64,000 nucleotides of DNA from Lachnospira sp. UBA4346 (GCA_002394205.1 DGTC01000043.1:11017-75016), one strand, 5' to 3'; counted from the first letter of the stretch, positions 8,694-18,127 are shown. The notes: generated by a model from the sequence alone, not told the origin. Numbers and translations are program-made.

Positions 8694-9994
8694 ATACAAG
8701 TGATATGAAGCAGATGTACTGCAAAAATATGGGAATTGATGAGAAAGTGTATGATTTTTCAGAGAAAATTTTAGAGGGGTTACAGGATCGTTTTGCAAAA
8801 ATTGACAAAACAGCAGAATATAACCAATTGAAAGTGTTACAGGCGATGCAGAAGAATAAAGTTGCAGAAATGCATTTAACCGGAAGTACGGGATATGGTT
8901 ATAATGATGAAGGCAGGGATACATTAGAGCAGATTTATGCAGATATTTTTCATACAGAGGCTGCGCTTGTGCGTCCACAGATTGTCTGTGGTACACATGC
9001 ATTAAATGTGGCTCTTGCAGCCAATTTAAGACCGGGCGATGAGTTGTTGTCACCGGTAGGAAAGCCATATGATACGATGGATGAAATTATCGGTATTCGT
9101 CCTTCAAAGGGAAGTCTTGCAGAATATGGCATTAGCTATCGACAGGTGGATTTACTTCCTGACGGCAGCTTTGATTATGACAATATTGCAAAGGCAATTA
9201 ACGAAAAGACAAAGTTGGTTACAATTCAGCGTTCAAAAGGATATGCACAAAGACCTACATTATCGGTAGCACGTATTGGAGAGTTAATCGCATTTGTTAA
9301 AAAGATTAAGCCGGAAGTCATCTGTATGGTTGATAACTGCTATGGAGAATTTGTAGAACTTGCAGAACCAAGTGATGTTGGGGCAGATATGGTGGTTGGT
9401 TCACTGATTAAGAATCCGGGCGGCGGTCTTGCACCTTGCGGCGGTTATATTGCTGGTACAAAAGAATGTGTAGAACAGGCGGCATACAGATTATCTTCGC
9501 CGGGACTGGGTAAGGAAGTTGGTGCTACATTAGGAATTAATCAGTCATTTTATCAGGGATTATTCTTAGCACCAACAGTTGTTGCAGGTGCATTAAAGGG
9601 CGCTATTTTTGCAGCAAATGTATATGAAAAATTAGGCTTCAAAGTAATTCCAAACAGTACAGAAAGCAGACATGATATCATCCAGTCAGTAGAATTAGGA
9701 ACGCCGGAAGGACTTATTGCATTTTGTAAGGGAATTCAGGCGGCAGCACCGGTAGACAGTTATGTAACACCGGAGCCATGGGCAATGCCGGGATATGACT
9801 CAGATGTTATTATGGCAGCAGGTGCATTTGTACAGGGTTCTTCCATTGAATTGAGTGCAGATGGCCCATTGAAAGCACCTTATGCTGCATATTTCCAGGG
9901 TGGACTGACATGGTATCATGCAAAATATGGAATTATGATGAGTATGCAGCAGATGTATGAAAAAGGATTGCTTACAATTCCGGAAAAGTTGTAA
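8690..9994 (+). CDS. PLP-dependent aluminium-resistance / methionine gamma-lyase-like family protein (YnbB type)
   Basis: This 434-residue protein belongs to the fold-type I PLP enzymes of the Alum_res family (B. subtilis YnbB), annotated elsewhere as methionine gamma-lyase-like. The likely Schiff-base lysine is Lys241 in SLIKNPGGG, after the Asp-containing strand MVDNCYGEF that would contact the pyridine nitrogen. Substrate is not established; a carbon-sulphur lyase role is inferred from the superfamily. The ATG at 8690 overlaps the miaA stop (ATGA), which suggests tight coupling; a miaA-ynbB neighbourhood is familiar in Firmicutes. No signal peptide or membrane segment is seen, so it is cytosolic. 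Confidence 0.85.
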   Translation: MNTSDMKQMYCKNMGIDEKVYDFSEKILEGLQDRFAKIDKTAEYNQLKVLQAMQKNKVAEMHLTGSTGYGYNDEGRDTLEQIYADIFHTEAALVRPQIVCGTHALNVALAANLRPGDELLSPVGKPYDTMDEIIGIRPSKGSLAEYGISYRQVDLLPDGSFDYDNIAKAINEKTKLVTIQRSKGYAQRPTLSVARIGELIAFVKKIKPEVICMVDNCYGEFVELAEPSDVGADMVVGSLIKNPGGGLAPCGGYIAGTKECVEQAAYRLSSPGLGKEVGATLGINQSFYQGLFLAPTVVAGALKGAIFAANVYEKLGFKVIPNSTESRHDIIQSVELGTPEGLIAFCKGIQAAAPVDSYVTPEPWAMPGYDSDVIMAAGAFVQGSSIELSADGPLKAPYAAYFQGGLTWYHAKYGIMMSMQQMYEKGLLTIPEKL

Positions 9995-10033
9995 ATCAAA
10001 ATAAAAAGGTTGTATACAAGATATTACATTTGT

Positions 10034-10041
10034 GTTATAAT
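10034..10041 (+). promoter_or_regulatory. Extended -10 promoter for the radC-mre-min operon
   Basis: TATAAT at 10036-10041 is preceded by TG at the extended -10 position (TGTTATAAT). No good -35 stands at 17 bases. It is the only clear promoter before radC and would give a leader of about 170 bases. Confidence 0.55.
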
Positions 10042-10050
10042 TTAATGTGG

Positions 10051-10094
10051 TTTATTCTTTTGGGATTTTTGTATGGATTTCCGGGAAGAATAAA
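10051..10094 (+). promoter_or_regulatory. Hairpin at the start of the radC leader
   Basis: TTTATTCTT (10051-10059) and AAGAATAAA (10086-10094) are perfectly complementary. The hairpin would form at the extreme 5' end of the transcript, which fits an mRNA-stabilising element. It lacks a T tract and does not match a riboswitch class I know. Confidence 0.4.
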
Positions 10095-10141
10095 AAGTAT
10101 ATGTGGTTACATTTGCGATACGGGAAATAAAGAGGTGCAAT

Positions 10142-10219
10142 TTGTGTTATTGGCGTGATGCAGATTGCTATATATTTCCAGCAGATGAAAGAAGCGTCCG
10201 TCTGTCAGAAGGGACGTAA
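10142..10219 (+). CDS. Possible leader ORF upstream of radC (25 aa or more)
   Basis: A frame open from 10094 ends with TAA at 10217-10219, two bases before the radC start, the spacing of coupled genes. A TTG at 10142 has AGAGGTG upstream and gives 25 residues beginning LCYWRDADCYIF; a GTG at 10103 would give 38 residues and add a further cysteine (CNLC). The three cysteines and aromatic residues are unusual for random AT-rich sequence. No family recognised. It could be a leader peptide, a small zinc-binding protein, or chance. Confidence 0.3.
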   Translation: MCYWRDADCYIFPADERSVRLSEGT

Positions 10220-10221
10220 GA

Positions 10222-10926
10222 ATGATAAACAAGAACAAATGTATTAGCAATGATAGTGGGGTAAAGGATTTAAGACCTTATGAAAAGTGTACAAAATTCG
10301 GACCGGTGTATTTAACAGATGAGGAATTGCTTGCTGTTATTTTAAGAACAGGAACGAATGGAATGGATTCAACACAATTATCGGCAATGATACTTGAAAC
10401 GACACATTGTACAGACAGATTATTGGATTTGGCACAGGTTTCCTTGAATCAGTTTATGCAGATAAAAGGTGTCGGCGTAGTCAAAGCAATTCAGATTCAA
10501 TGTATCTGCGAACTGGCAAAACGAATGGCAAAACAACAGCTTTCAGAACGAATGGATTTTTCTTCGCCGGAAGCAATTGCATCATACTATATGCAGGATA
10601 TGAGATGTCTGGATAAGGAGCACATGCTGTTGGTTATGCTAGACAGCAAGTGCCGTTTAATACATGACAGCGTTTTGTCAATAGGTACAGTCAATGCTTC
10701 ACTGGTTACACCAAGGGAGGTATTTGCAGAGGCTTTGAAATTTGGAGCGGTGTCAGTTGTATTGTTACACAATCATCCGAGTGGCGATGCAACGCCGAGC
10801 AGAAATGATGTTGCAGTTACGCAAAGAATTTTAGAAGCCGGGAATGTGCTTGGAATTCCATTGGTAGATCATCTGATCATTGGAGATAATACATATACGA
10901 GTTTGAGAGAAAAAGAATTTATATAA
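10222..10926 (+). CDS. radC: RadC / JAB-domain family protein
   Basis: RadC-family proteins combine an N-terminal helix-hairpin-helix region (here DLAQVSLNQFMQIKGVGVVKA, about 73-93) with a C-terminal JAB1/MPN-like metalloprotease fold. The metal motif HNHPSGDATPSRND (near residue 183) and the upstream acidic and Ser-containing strands are intact. The old name implied DNA repair, but that role has been withdrawn for E. coli and the biochemical function is unknown. At 234 residues it is full length. Placement just before mreB is widely conserved in Firmicutes. A small hairpin, GCGTCC (10194-10199) with GGACGT (10212-10217), overlaps the poor ribosome binding site AAGGGA and could reduce translation. 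Confidence 0.93.
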   Translation: MINKNKCISNDSGVKDLRPYEKCTKFGPVYLTDEELLAVILRTGTNGMDSTQLSAMILETTHCTDRLLDLAQVSLNQFMQIKGVGVVKAIQIQCICELAKRMAKQQLSERMDFSSPEAIASYYMQDMRCLDKEHMLLVMLDSKCRLIHDSVLSIGTVNASLVTPREVFAEALKFGAVSVVLLHNHPSGDATPSRNDVAVTQRILEAGNVLGIPLVDHLIIGDNTYTSLREKEFI

Positions 10927-10943
10927 GGGAAAGGAGCCCAAAG

Positions 10944-11966
10944 ATGGCACAGAATATTTACGGGGTAGATATTGGTACAAGCAACTTTAAAATGTGTTGC
11001 AACGAGAAAGATAAAATTTTAAATGAAAAGAACATTATTGCAATTGCAAACAAAAATGATGTATTGGCAATTGGGGATGAAGCATATGAGATGTATGAAA
11101 AGGCACCAGAGAATATTGAAGTATCATTTCCGGTAAAATATGGTGTAATTGCAGACATTGAACATATGCAGACATTGCTTCTTGGGTTCTTTAATAAGAT
11201 TAATGAAAGCAAAAAGTTTACAGGAAACACAGATTTCTATATTGCTGTACCGACAGATGTTACAGAGGTAGAAAAGAGAGCGTTTTATGAACTTGTTGCA
11301 GAATCAAAAGTAAAGGCAAAGAATATCTACATCGTGGATAAGCCGGTTGCAGATGCGATTGGTGCGGGACTTGATGTAACAAAATCTAAAGGTATTATGG
11401 TAGTTAATATTGGTGCAGAGACAACAGAAATTTCTGTTCTCTCACTTGGTGGTATTGTTATCAGCAAGTCTGTTAAAATTGGCGGTAATAAGTTAGACGA
11501 CAGCATTATCAGTATGGTTCGTAAAGAGTACAACCTCATTATCGGCAGCAAGACAGCAGAAGGTTTAAAGAAGGAACTTGGCAGTGCAGTTCAGGCGGAG
11601 GAAAGATTTGCACCTGGATTTGGCAGAAACGTTCTCTCAGGACTTCCTGTCAGTGTTGATATTTCATCGAATGTTATTTATTCAGCCGTTACAGATCCAT
11701 TACATTCTATTATGGATTCCATCAAAGTAATTTTAGAGCGTACACCACCAGAACTTGCAGCCGATATTATCAAGGATGGTATTTATGTAACCGGTGGCAC
11801 TTCAAATATCAGTAACTTAGAGAAGTTTATTAACAGAGAAACAAATCTAAACGTAAATATTGTTGAAAATCCAGCTGAGAGTGTTGTAAGAGGTTTGATT
11901 GATGTTGTAAATAAGCCGGAATTTGCAAAGATTCCATACACTCCACAGGATAAAAAATATGAATAG
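10944..11966 (+). CDS. mreB: Rod-shape-determining protein MreB (actin homologue)
   Basis: MreB forms membrane-bound filaments that guide lateral wall synthesis. The 340-residue protein shows the actin-fold phosphate 1 motif VDIGTSNFK (about 5-13), the phosphate 2 region VVNIGAETTEISVLS, and the adenosine motif YVTGGTSNISNLEKFI. The sequence is more divergent than the B. subtilis MreB/Mbl/MreBH group (for example DIGTSNF instead of DLGTANT), which is common in Lachnospiraceae. It starts 18 bases after radC behind AAAGGAG and heads the mreBCD set. Confidence 0.93.
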   Translation: MAQNIYGVDIGTSNFKMCCNEKDKILNEKNIIAIANKNDVLAIGDEAYEMYEKAPENIEVSFPVKYGVIADIEHMQTLLLGFFNKINESKKFTGNTDFYIAVPTDVTEVEKRAFYELVAESKVKAKNIYIVDKPVADAIGAGLDVTKSKGIMVVNIGAETTEISVLSLGGIVISKSVKIGGNKLDDSIISMVRKEYNLIIGSKTAEGLKKELGSAVQAEERFAPGFGRNVLSGLPVSVDISSNVIYSAVTDPLHSIMDSIKVILERTPPELAADIIKDGIYVTGGTSNISNLEKFINRETNLNVNIVENPAESVVRGLIDVVNKPEFAKIPYTPQDKKYE

Positions 11967-11980
11967 GATCTGATGCGATT

Positions 11981-12826
11981 ATGAAGAAAAAGTTATCTTC
12001 CGTTTTAAGTTCAAAGATCATACTGATATTATGTGTGATGTTGTGTGCGGTTTTTATTGGCGTAAGTTTCTTTACAGACAAGCTGACTACGCCTTTACGA
12101 AATGCCATTTCAACAGTGGTAATTCCTGTACAGAAAGGAATGAATTATGTTGGGCTGCTTGTGGCGGATCGATATGATACGCTGCAGGAAATACGTACAG
12201 TTTTAGAGGAAAATGAAGATTTAAAAGAACAGGTGGATACACTTACAGAGGAAAATAACCAACTAAAACAGGATACATATGAACTTGCCAGATTGCGTAC
12301 ATTGTATGAACTTGATGAAAAATATCCGGAATATAGTAAGGTTGCGGCAAGGGTAATTGGTACTACAACAGATAATTGGTTTCGTACATTTACGGTTGAT
12401 AAAGGCAGTGAAGAAGGCATAGAAGTTGATATGAATGTCATGGCAGATGGCGGTTTAGTCGGTGTTGTGACAGATGTTGGCCCACATTATGCGACTGTCA
12501 AGACTGTTATTGAGGATGGAAGTTATATCAGTGGTATGTTGATTGATACAGGAGACGTATGCTCTGTCAAGGGTGATATTAAGTTGATGGATTCAGGTTT
12601 GGTTCGTCTTCAGTATTTTAAGAAAGATGTAGTGGTGCGAAATGGTGACAAGATTGTTACATCAAATATCAGTGATAAGTTTCTTCCGGGGATTCTGATT
12701 GGTTACGTAAAGGATGTTACGAATGATTCAAACAATCTGACACAGTCAGGATACCTTGTTCCGGCAGTTGATTTTCAGCATCTTCAGGAAGTACTTATTA
12801 TTCAGAAGAAGAAACAAAATTCATAA
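11981..12826 (+). CDS. mreC: Rod-shape-determining protein MreC
   Basis: MreC is a membrane-anchored scaffold that links MreB to PBP2 and RodA. There is one N-terminal transmembrane helix (about residues 10-28, KIILILCVMLCAVFIGVSF), then a coiled coil with heptads around EENEDLKEQVDTLTEENNQL (about 70-90). The extracytoplasmic beta domain has conserved VIGTTTDNWFRTFTVDKGS and VGVVTDVGPHYATV. Length of 281 residues is normal. It follows mreB by 14 bases in the same operon. Confidence 0.95.
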   Translation: MKKKLSSVLSSKIILILCVMLCAVFIGVSFFTDKLTTPLRNAISTVVIPVQKGMNYVGLLVADRYDTLQEIRTVLEENEDLKEQVDTLTEENNQLKQDTYELARLRTLYELDEKYPEYSKVAARVIGTTTDNWFRTFTVDKGSEEGIEVDMNVMADGGLVGVVTDVGPHYATVKTVIEDGSYISGMLIDTGDVCSVKGDIKLMDSGLVRLQYFKKDVVVRNGDKIVTSNISDKFLPGILIGYVKDVTNDSNNLTQSGYLVPAVDFQHLQEVLIIQKKKQNS

Positions 12827-12849
12827 ATCGGTAAGAAAGGCATCTTAAT

Positions 12850-13368
12850 ATGAAAAGAAAAGTCGGAGAACTTATTTTGATTTTATTCTTATATCTGATT
12901 CAGGTTACATTTGGTAGAAATATTGCAATAGGAAGTATTATGCCGAATCTGTTAATTATTCTTCCGGTTTTGTTTGGATTTCTTCAGGGAAAGAACGAGG
13001 GAATGTTTATTGGATTTTGTGCAGGCTTGTTATATGATTTGTACTTCTCAAACTTGATTGGCGTGACAGCAATGGTATTTGTTTTTGCAGGATATTTTGC
13101 AGGTGTGTTTTATCAAAAGTATGAGGAAACAGAAGCGTTGATTCCGTTGGCATTACTTATGGTTTCTGATTTTTGCTTTGAATTTATTTCATATATTGGA
13201 AACTTTTTGCTGCACAATAAATTAGATGTACTTTATTTTATTTCCAGATTTATTCTTCCGGAAATTGTCTATACACTGTTTGTAGCAGTAATTATGTATA
13301 AACCAATTGCATTTCTGAATAAAAGACTTGAGCGTAAAGATAAAAGGAGATTGAGTGAGATTGATTAG
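12850..13368 (+). CDS. mreD: Rod-shape-determining protein MreD
   Basis: MreD is a small polytopic membrane protein of the elongasome. The 172 residues contain about five hydrophobic segments and the family pattern LLIILPVLFGFLQG followed by GFCAGLLYDLYF, where the GLLYD element is typical of MreD. It sits between mreC and a PBP2 gene whose start overlaps its 3' end by 14 bases. Identification rests on hydropathy, the GLLYD motif and context. Confidence 0.92.
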   Translation: MKRKVGELILILFLYLIQVTFGRNIAIGSIMPNLLIILPVLFGFLQGKNEGMFIGFCAGLLYDLYFSNLIGVTAMVFVFAGYFAGVFYQKYEETEALIPLALLMVSDFCFEFISYIGNFLLHNKLDVLYFISRFILPEIVYTLFVAVIMYKPIAFLNKRLERKDKRRLSEID

Positions 13369-16147
13369 GGATTTTTTTGATTATATTTTAAGTTTACTAA
13401 AGTCAAGAATTATGCCATTGGTGTGCGTATTTGTGATTTTATTATCCGTTATTGTACACCGGATATTTTCACTACAGATAATTAACGGAGAATCGTATGT
13501 TACGGATTTAACAGCTTCCGTAGAAAAGACAACAAGTGTAGCTGCTACAAGGGGTCGTATATATGACCGAAATGGGGTATTACTAGCTTATAATGATTTG
13601 GCATTTTCAGTTCAAATCAGCGATAGTGGTACTTATAAGGATAATGCAGAAAAGAATAATGTGTTGAATGAAGTGATTGACTCGACATTGCGAATTATTG
13701 AAGAAAAAGGCGATAGTTATGTCAATGATTTGCAGATTGAATACACGGAGCAGGGGGGATATCATTATACAATTTCGGGAAATGCATTGCTTCGATTTCT
13801 GCGTGATACGTATGGAACACGTTCTATCAGTGAATTGACGGATGAACAGAAAAATGCGTCTGCCGAACAGTTGGTTGATTTTTTGTGTAACCGTTATGGT
13901 ATTGATAAGTCGAAGTATTCCATTGCACATATTTTAGAGATTATTAATTTGAGAAGATATATGCAGGCAAATTCTTATAACAGATATATGTCATTTGTGA
14001 TTGCAAATGAAGTATCAGATGAGACGGTTGCCGCTATTCTTGAAAATTCGGATCGTTTAGTAGGTGTAACGGTAGAAGAACAGTATATTCGTCGATATGT
14101 AGATAGTGTATATTGTTCACAAGTGTTAGGATATACCGGTACCGTATCCGTGAGCGAGCTTGAGGACTTGCAGGCAGATGATGAATCGTATGAAGCAAAT
14201 GATGTTGTAGGTAAAACAGGTATTGAAAAGAGTCTTGAATCAGAGCTTGCAGGAGAAAAAGGTTCTAAAAAAGTATATGTAGATACAGTAGGACGTATAA
14301 CGCAGGTATTAGAGGAAACAGATTCAAAAGCGGGAAATGATGTTTATTTAACAATTGATGTGAATTTGCAAAAGAAGATTTATAAAGCAATCGAAGATCA
14401 GGTTGTCGCTTTGCTTCTTGAAAATTTCAGACCAAGTGATTCGGAACGATATGCGTATAATTCGTCCGGTGTAATTTCACATGTTTATATACCGATGAAT
14501 GATGCGTACTTTGCACTGATTGACAATAATATCGTCTCTATGGATAAAATTGCAGAAGCAAAAACATCAAACGAAGAAAATGTTTATAATGCATTTTTAG
14601 GACGACAGAGTGATGTTATGCGTTGGGTGGAATCTGAATTGTTGGATGGCTCGACAGAATATGGTGCACTTTCGACAGAACAACAGGCGTATATTTGGTA
14701 TATTTATCAAATGCTGCGGGATAATTCCGTCTTGAATAAAGATAGTATTGATACGAGTGACACTGTATATAAGGAGTGGACGGAGGGAAATTCTGTTTCA
14801 ATGACACAGCTCTTAGAACAGGCAATTTCTCAGAACTGGATAGACATGACGGTACTTACACAACAGCAGTACTCAAGTCTTCAGGAATCCTATAATCTGT
14901 TGGTTGGATATATTTTAGATGTATTAAAAACGGATGAGAGTTTTTATAAGAAAATTTATGAATATATGATTCGTTCAGGTGTCATATCAGGTAATCAGGT
15001 ATGTACATTGCTGTACGATCAGGGTGTATTAGAAGATGATGCCACATATTCAGCATTGCGTTCCGGCGCAATGTCAGCATATAATTTTATGTTTGGAGCT
15101 GTGGCAGACAGAACAATAACGCCGGCGCAGTTGGCATTAAAACCGTGTTCAGGTTCTTGTGTCGTAACAGATCCTAACAATGGGGACATATTAGCATTGG
15201 TTAGTTATCCAAGTTATGATAATAATAAATTTTCCGGTTATGTAGATTCGGATTATTATAAAAAACTTAGTAACGATAAATCTAAGCCGTTGTTGAATTG
15301 GGCAACACAGTCACAATCGGCACCGGGTTCCATTTATAAAATTGCAACAGCAATTGCCGGACTTGATACAGGTGTTATTAATTCTGGTACAACATTCTAT
15401 TGTGGTGGTGTATTTGACAGAATTAGTCCTCCATTGAAGTGTTGGAATCTTGCAGGACATGGAAATGATAACGTGTCTACGGCACTTAGGGATTCTTGTA
15501 ATGTATTCTTTGCAAATGTAGGTTGGAATCTTGCATGCAGTAAAGATGGGACATATGATAGTTCCTATGGAACGACAATTATGAGAAAGTATGCTGAAGA
15601 GTTGGGACTTGCGACACCATCAGGAATTGAAATTGATGAAAAGGCCCCACATTCTTCAAATGTATATGCGTATGCTTCTGCCATCGGACAGGGAACACAT
15701 CAGTACAGTTGCGTCAATTTGGCAAGATATGTTACAACAGTTGCAAATTCAGGAACATGTTACAATCTGACATTGGTTGATAAAATAACAGATTCTGAAG
15801 GAAATTTAATTCGAAAAAATCATGCGGAAGTAAGCAATACGGTGGAAATTGGACAATCAGTATGGAACGATGTACATTACGGCTTACAGCTCGCAGGGCA
15901 GTCATATTCTGTTATTAATACACTTCCATATAAGATTGCAGCTAAGACAGGTACGGCTCAGGAACGTACAACAGAACCTGACCATGCAACAATCGTAAGT
16001 TATGCACCGTATGATAATCCAGAAGTTGCAGTAGCAATTATGTTGCCAAATGGATATTCTTCATCAAGTACGATTTTAACTGCGGCAGATATATATAGAA
16101 TTTATTATGGCGCGGATGAAGAAGCAACAACACAAAATAACAATTAA
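13355..16147 (+). CDS. mrdA: Penicillin-binding protein 2, elongation-specific D,D-transpeptidase with a large insertion
   Basis: This class B PBP crosslinks peptidoglycan during rod elongation with RodA. GTG 13355 is supported by AGGAG at correct spacing and overlaps mreD. A transmembrane helix (about 14-34) leads to the dimerisation domain, with TRGRIYDRNGVLLA. The transpeptidase motifs are complete: SIYK with Ser659, SCN in RDSCNVFF, and KTG in KTGTAQE. The protein has 930 residues against about 600-700 for most PBP2. The surplus is mainly an insertion of about 250 residues (about 346-597) between VYLTIDVNLQKK and SCVVTDPNNGDILALV, two blocks that are normally close together. The insertion looks helical and Gln/Ser/Asp rich, and its function cannot be read from the sequence. 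Confidence 0.93.
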   Translation: MRLIRDFFDYILSLLKSRIMPLVCVFVILLSVIVHRIFSLQIINGESYVTDLTASVEKTTSVAATRGRIYDRNGVLLAYNDLAFSVQISDSGTYKDNAEKNNVLNEVIDSTLRIIEEKGDSYVNDLQIEYTEQGGYHYTISGNALLRFLRDTYGTRSISELTDEQKNASAEQLVDFLCNRYGIDKSKYSIAHILEIINLRRYMQANSYNRYMSFVIANEVSDETVAAILENSDRLVGVTVEEQYIRRYVDSVYCSQVLGYTGTVSVSELEDLQADDESYEANDVVGKTGIEKSLESELAGEKGSKKVYVDTVGRITQVLEETDSKAGNDVYLTIDVNLQKKIYKAIEDQVVALLLENFRPSDSERYAYNSSGVISHVYIPMNDAYFALIDNNIVSMDKIAEAKTSNEENVYNAFLGRQSDVMRWVESELLDGSTEYGALSTEQQAYIWYIYQMLRDNSVLNKDSIDTSDTVYKEWTEGNSVSMTQLLEQAISQNWIDMTVLTQQQYSSLQESYNLLVGYILDVLKTDESFYKKIYEYMIRSGVISGNQVCTLLYDQGVLEDDATYSALRSGAMSAYNFMFGAVADRTITPAQLALKPCSGSCVVTDPNNGDILALVSYPSYDNNKFSGYVDSDYYKKLSNDKSKPLLNWATQSQSAPGSIYKIATAIAGLDTGVINSGTTFYCGGVFDRISPPLKCWNLAGHGNDNVSTALRDSCNVFFANVGWNLACSKDGTYDSSYGTTIMRKYAEELGLATPSGIEIDEKAPHSSNVYAYASAIGQGTHQYSCVNLARYVTTVANSGTCYNLTLVDKITDSEGNLIRKNHAEVSNTVEIGQSVWNDVHYGLQLAGQSYSVINTLPYKIAAKTGTAQERTTEPDHATIVSYAPYDNPEVAVAIMLPNGYSSSSTILTAADIYRIYYGADEEATTQNNN

Positions 16148-16165
16148 ATAATGAGGTAAGAGGAA

Positions 16166-16933
16166 ATGGAAAATTCAATTGTTATCAAAGGAAATAAGAA
16201 TGGAATTGTAATCGTAGTTCCGGAAAATGTTGATTTTGTACAAATTAAAAGTCTCGTTCGCAGCAAGTTTATCGAGTCGGCAAAGTTTTTTGGAAATGCA
16301 ACGATGGCACTGGGTTTTGAAGGGCAATCGTTTACAACACAGCAGCAACAAGAAATTGCAGATATAATCATGGAAGTTTCAGATCTTCATATTGTATGTC
16401 TAATAGATGATGATTCAGAACGGGAGGCGTATTTTGGACAGGTTGTGCAGCAGGCAATGCAGCCACAGGCGGTTTCAGCACCAAATGTTGCGGAACAGGT
16501 ACAGATGATGTCAAGTGAAATGCTATCAGATGCGATTATGCAGGATGATTTAAAAGAAGGATTGTATTATAAAGGAACATTACGTTCCGGACAGTCTATT
16601 TGTGCAGATGGAAGCGTTATTGTGTTAGGAGATATTAATCCCGGTGGAAGAATTGTTGCAAAGGGCAGCGTTATTGTATTAGGCAGTCTTAAAGGAAATG
16701 CGAATGCAGGTGCAGATGGAAATGAACATGCATTTGTTGTGGCACTTGATATGGATCCGATGCAGATAAAAATCGGAGACGTTATTGCAAGAAGTTCTGA
16801 CAGTACGCCAAGAAAGCGATTAAAGAAGAGTGCAAAGGTTATTCAGCCGAAGATTGCATTTGTAGAAGATGGCAATATTTATATTGAAGATTTAGAGCAG
16901 AATGTAATTGATGATATTCGTTTTGCAGACTGA
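16166..16933 (+). CDS. minC: Septum site-determining protein MinC
   Basis: MinC inhibits FtsZ polymerisation away from midcell and is recruited to the membrane by MinD. The N-terminal domain (about 1-100) is followed by a linker and the C-terminal beta-helix, recognisable from the repeated turns YYKGTLRSGQSI, GSVIVLGDINPGGRIVAKG and GSVIVLGSLKGNANAGADG. At 255 residues it is full length. The ribosome binding site is GAGG before ATG 16166, 18 bases after the PBP2 gene. About 30 C-terminal residues extend past the beta-helix. Confidence 0.94.
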   Translation: MENSIVIKGNKNGIVIVVPENVDFVQIKSLVRSKFIESAKFFGNATMALGFEGQSFTTQQQQEIADIIMEVSDLHIVCLIDDDSEREAYFGQVVQQAMQPQAVSAPNVAEQVQMMSSEMLSDAIMQDDLKEGLYYKGTLRSGQSICADGSVIVLGDINPGGRIVAKGSVIVLGSLKGNANAGADGNEHAFVVALDMDPMQIKIGDVIARSSDSTPRKRLKKSAKVIQPKIAFVEDGNIYIEDLEQNVIDDIRFAD

Positions 16934-17021
16934 TTTTAGAATAATTTTATAAAAAGTATTGATTTCATTAAAAAAATCTCGCATAATGGAAGAAATGCGA
17001 TAGGGTTCAGGAGGAAAGAAA

Positions 17022-17831
17022 ATGAGCGAAGTAATTGTTGTTACATCAGGAAAAGGCGGCGTAGGAAAAACGACGACAACAGCAAATATAGGTACAGGTC
17101 TTGCAAAATTAGGCAAGAAGGTTATTATGATTGATACAGATACAGGTTTGAGAAACCTTGATGTTGTTTTGGGTTTGGAAAACAGAATCGTATATAATCT
17201 GGTTGATGTTGTTGAAGGAAACTGTCGTATTAAACAGGCATTAATTACAGATAAAAGATGTCCTGATTTATATTTATTGCCGACAGCACAGACAAGAGAT
17301 AAGTCAGCAATTACACCAGAGCAGATGGTAAAATTGATTGATGAATTAAAAGCAGATCCGGAAGGATTTGATTACATAATTTTAGATTGTCCGGCCGGTA
17401 TTGAACAGGGATTTCAGAATGCGATTGCCGGAGCAGACAGAGCATTGGTAGTTACAACACCGGAGGTATCAGCAATTCGTGATGCAGACAGAATTGTAGG
17501 ATTATTGGATGCGAATGGTTTAAAGGATCACGAGGATTTGATTGTCAACAGAATCCGTATGGATATGGTAAATCGTGGTGACATGATGTCGATTGAAGAT
17601 GTAAATGATATTTTACAGTTGAATGTAATTGGTGCAGTTCCAGATGATGAAAGAATTGTCGTTGCTACAAATAAGGGACAGCCACTTGTAGGAGATGAGA
17701 GTCTTGCAGGTCAGGCATATATGAATATTTGTAAGAGAATCATAGGGGAAGATGTTCCGTTCTTAGATTTGAATGGAAAAGGTGGATTCTTTAAGAAACT
17801 TTCAGCATTGTTTAAGGGAGAAAAGCGATAA
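17022..17831 (+). CDS. minD: Septum site-determining ATPase MinD
   Basis: MinD is a Walker-type ATPase that binds the membrane as an ATP dimer and recruits MinC. The deviant Walker A GKGGVGKTTTTANIG (about 10-24) has the signature lysine. Switch motif DTDTGLRNLD and DCPAGIEQGF are present. The C-terminal KKLSALFKGEKR is an amphipathic membrane-targeting helix. The length of 269 residues is typical. Start follows CAGGAGG. The 88-base gap after minC is the widest in this operon and holds a small hairpin (TCGCAT/ATGCGA), possibly a minor internal control point. Confidence 0.97.
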   Translation: MSEVIVVTSGKGGVGKTTTTANIGTGLAKLGKKVIMIDTDTGLRNLDVVLGLENRIVYNLVDVVEGNCRIKQALITDKRCPDLYLLPTAQTRDKSAITPEQMVKLIDELKADPEGFDYIILDCPAGIEQGFQNAIAGADRALVVTTPEVSAIRDADRIVGLLDANGLKDHEDLIVNRIRMDMVNRGDMMSIEDVNDILQLNVIGAVPDDERIVVATNKGQPLVGDESLAGQAYMNICKRIIGEDVPFLDLNGKGGFFKKLSALFKGEKR

Positions 17832-17851
17832 GATAACCAGGGAGGCAAAAA

Positions 17852-18127
17852 ATGGGCTTAATAGATTTATTTAGGAAAAAAGGCTCTAGTGATGTTGCAA
17901 AAGACAGACTGAAGCTGTTGCTTGTTTCAGATAGGGCAAATTGTTCACCTGAAGTAATGGAAATGATTAAAAACGATATTATTAAAGTAATATCAAAATA
18001 TATGGTAATTGATGCAGAAGGACTGGATATACAAATTACGTCTACAGAGTCTGAGACAGATAATGGTACAGTTCCGGCACTTTTTGCGAATATACCAATT
18101 AAGGATATTAGAAATTCTGATAAATAA
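17852..18127 (+). CDS. minE: Cell division topological specificity factor MinE
   Basis: MinE stimulates MinD ATPase and releases it from the membrane, which generates pole-to-pole oscillation in systems that have it. The 91-residue protein has the N-terminal amphipathic segment GLIDLFRKK, the MinD-contact helix KDRLKLLLVSDRANCSPEV, and a C-terminal topological domain. MinE is absent from B. subtilis, which uses DivIVA/MinJ, but present in many Clostridia. It follows minD by 20 bases behind GGGAGG. Confidence 0.95.
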   Translation: MGLIDLFRKKGSSDVAKDRLKLLLVSDRANCSPEVMEMIKNDIIKVISKYMVIDAEGLDIQITSTESETDNGTVPALFANIPIKDIRNSDK

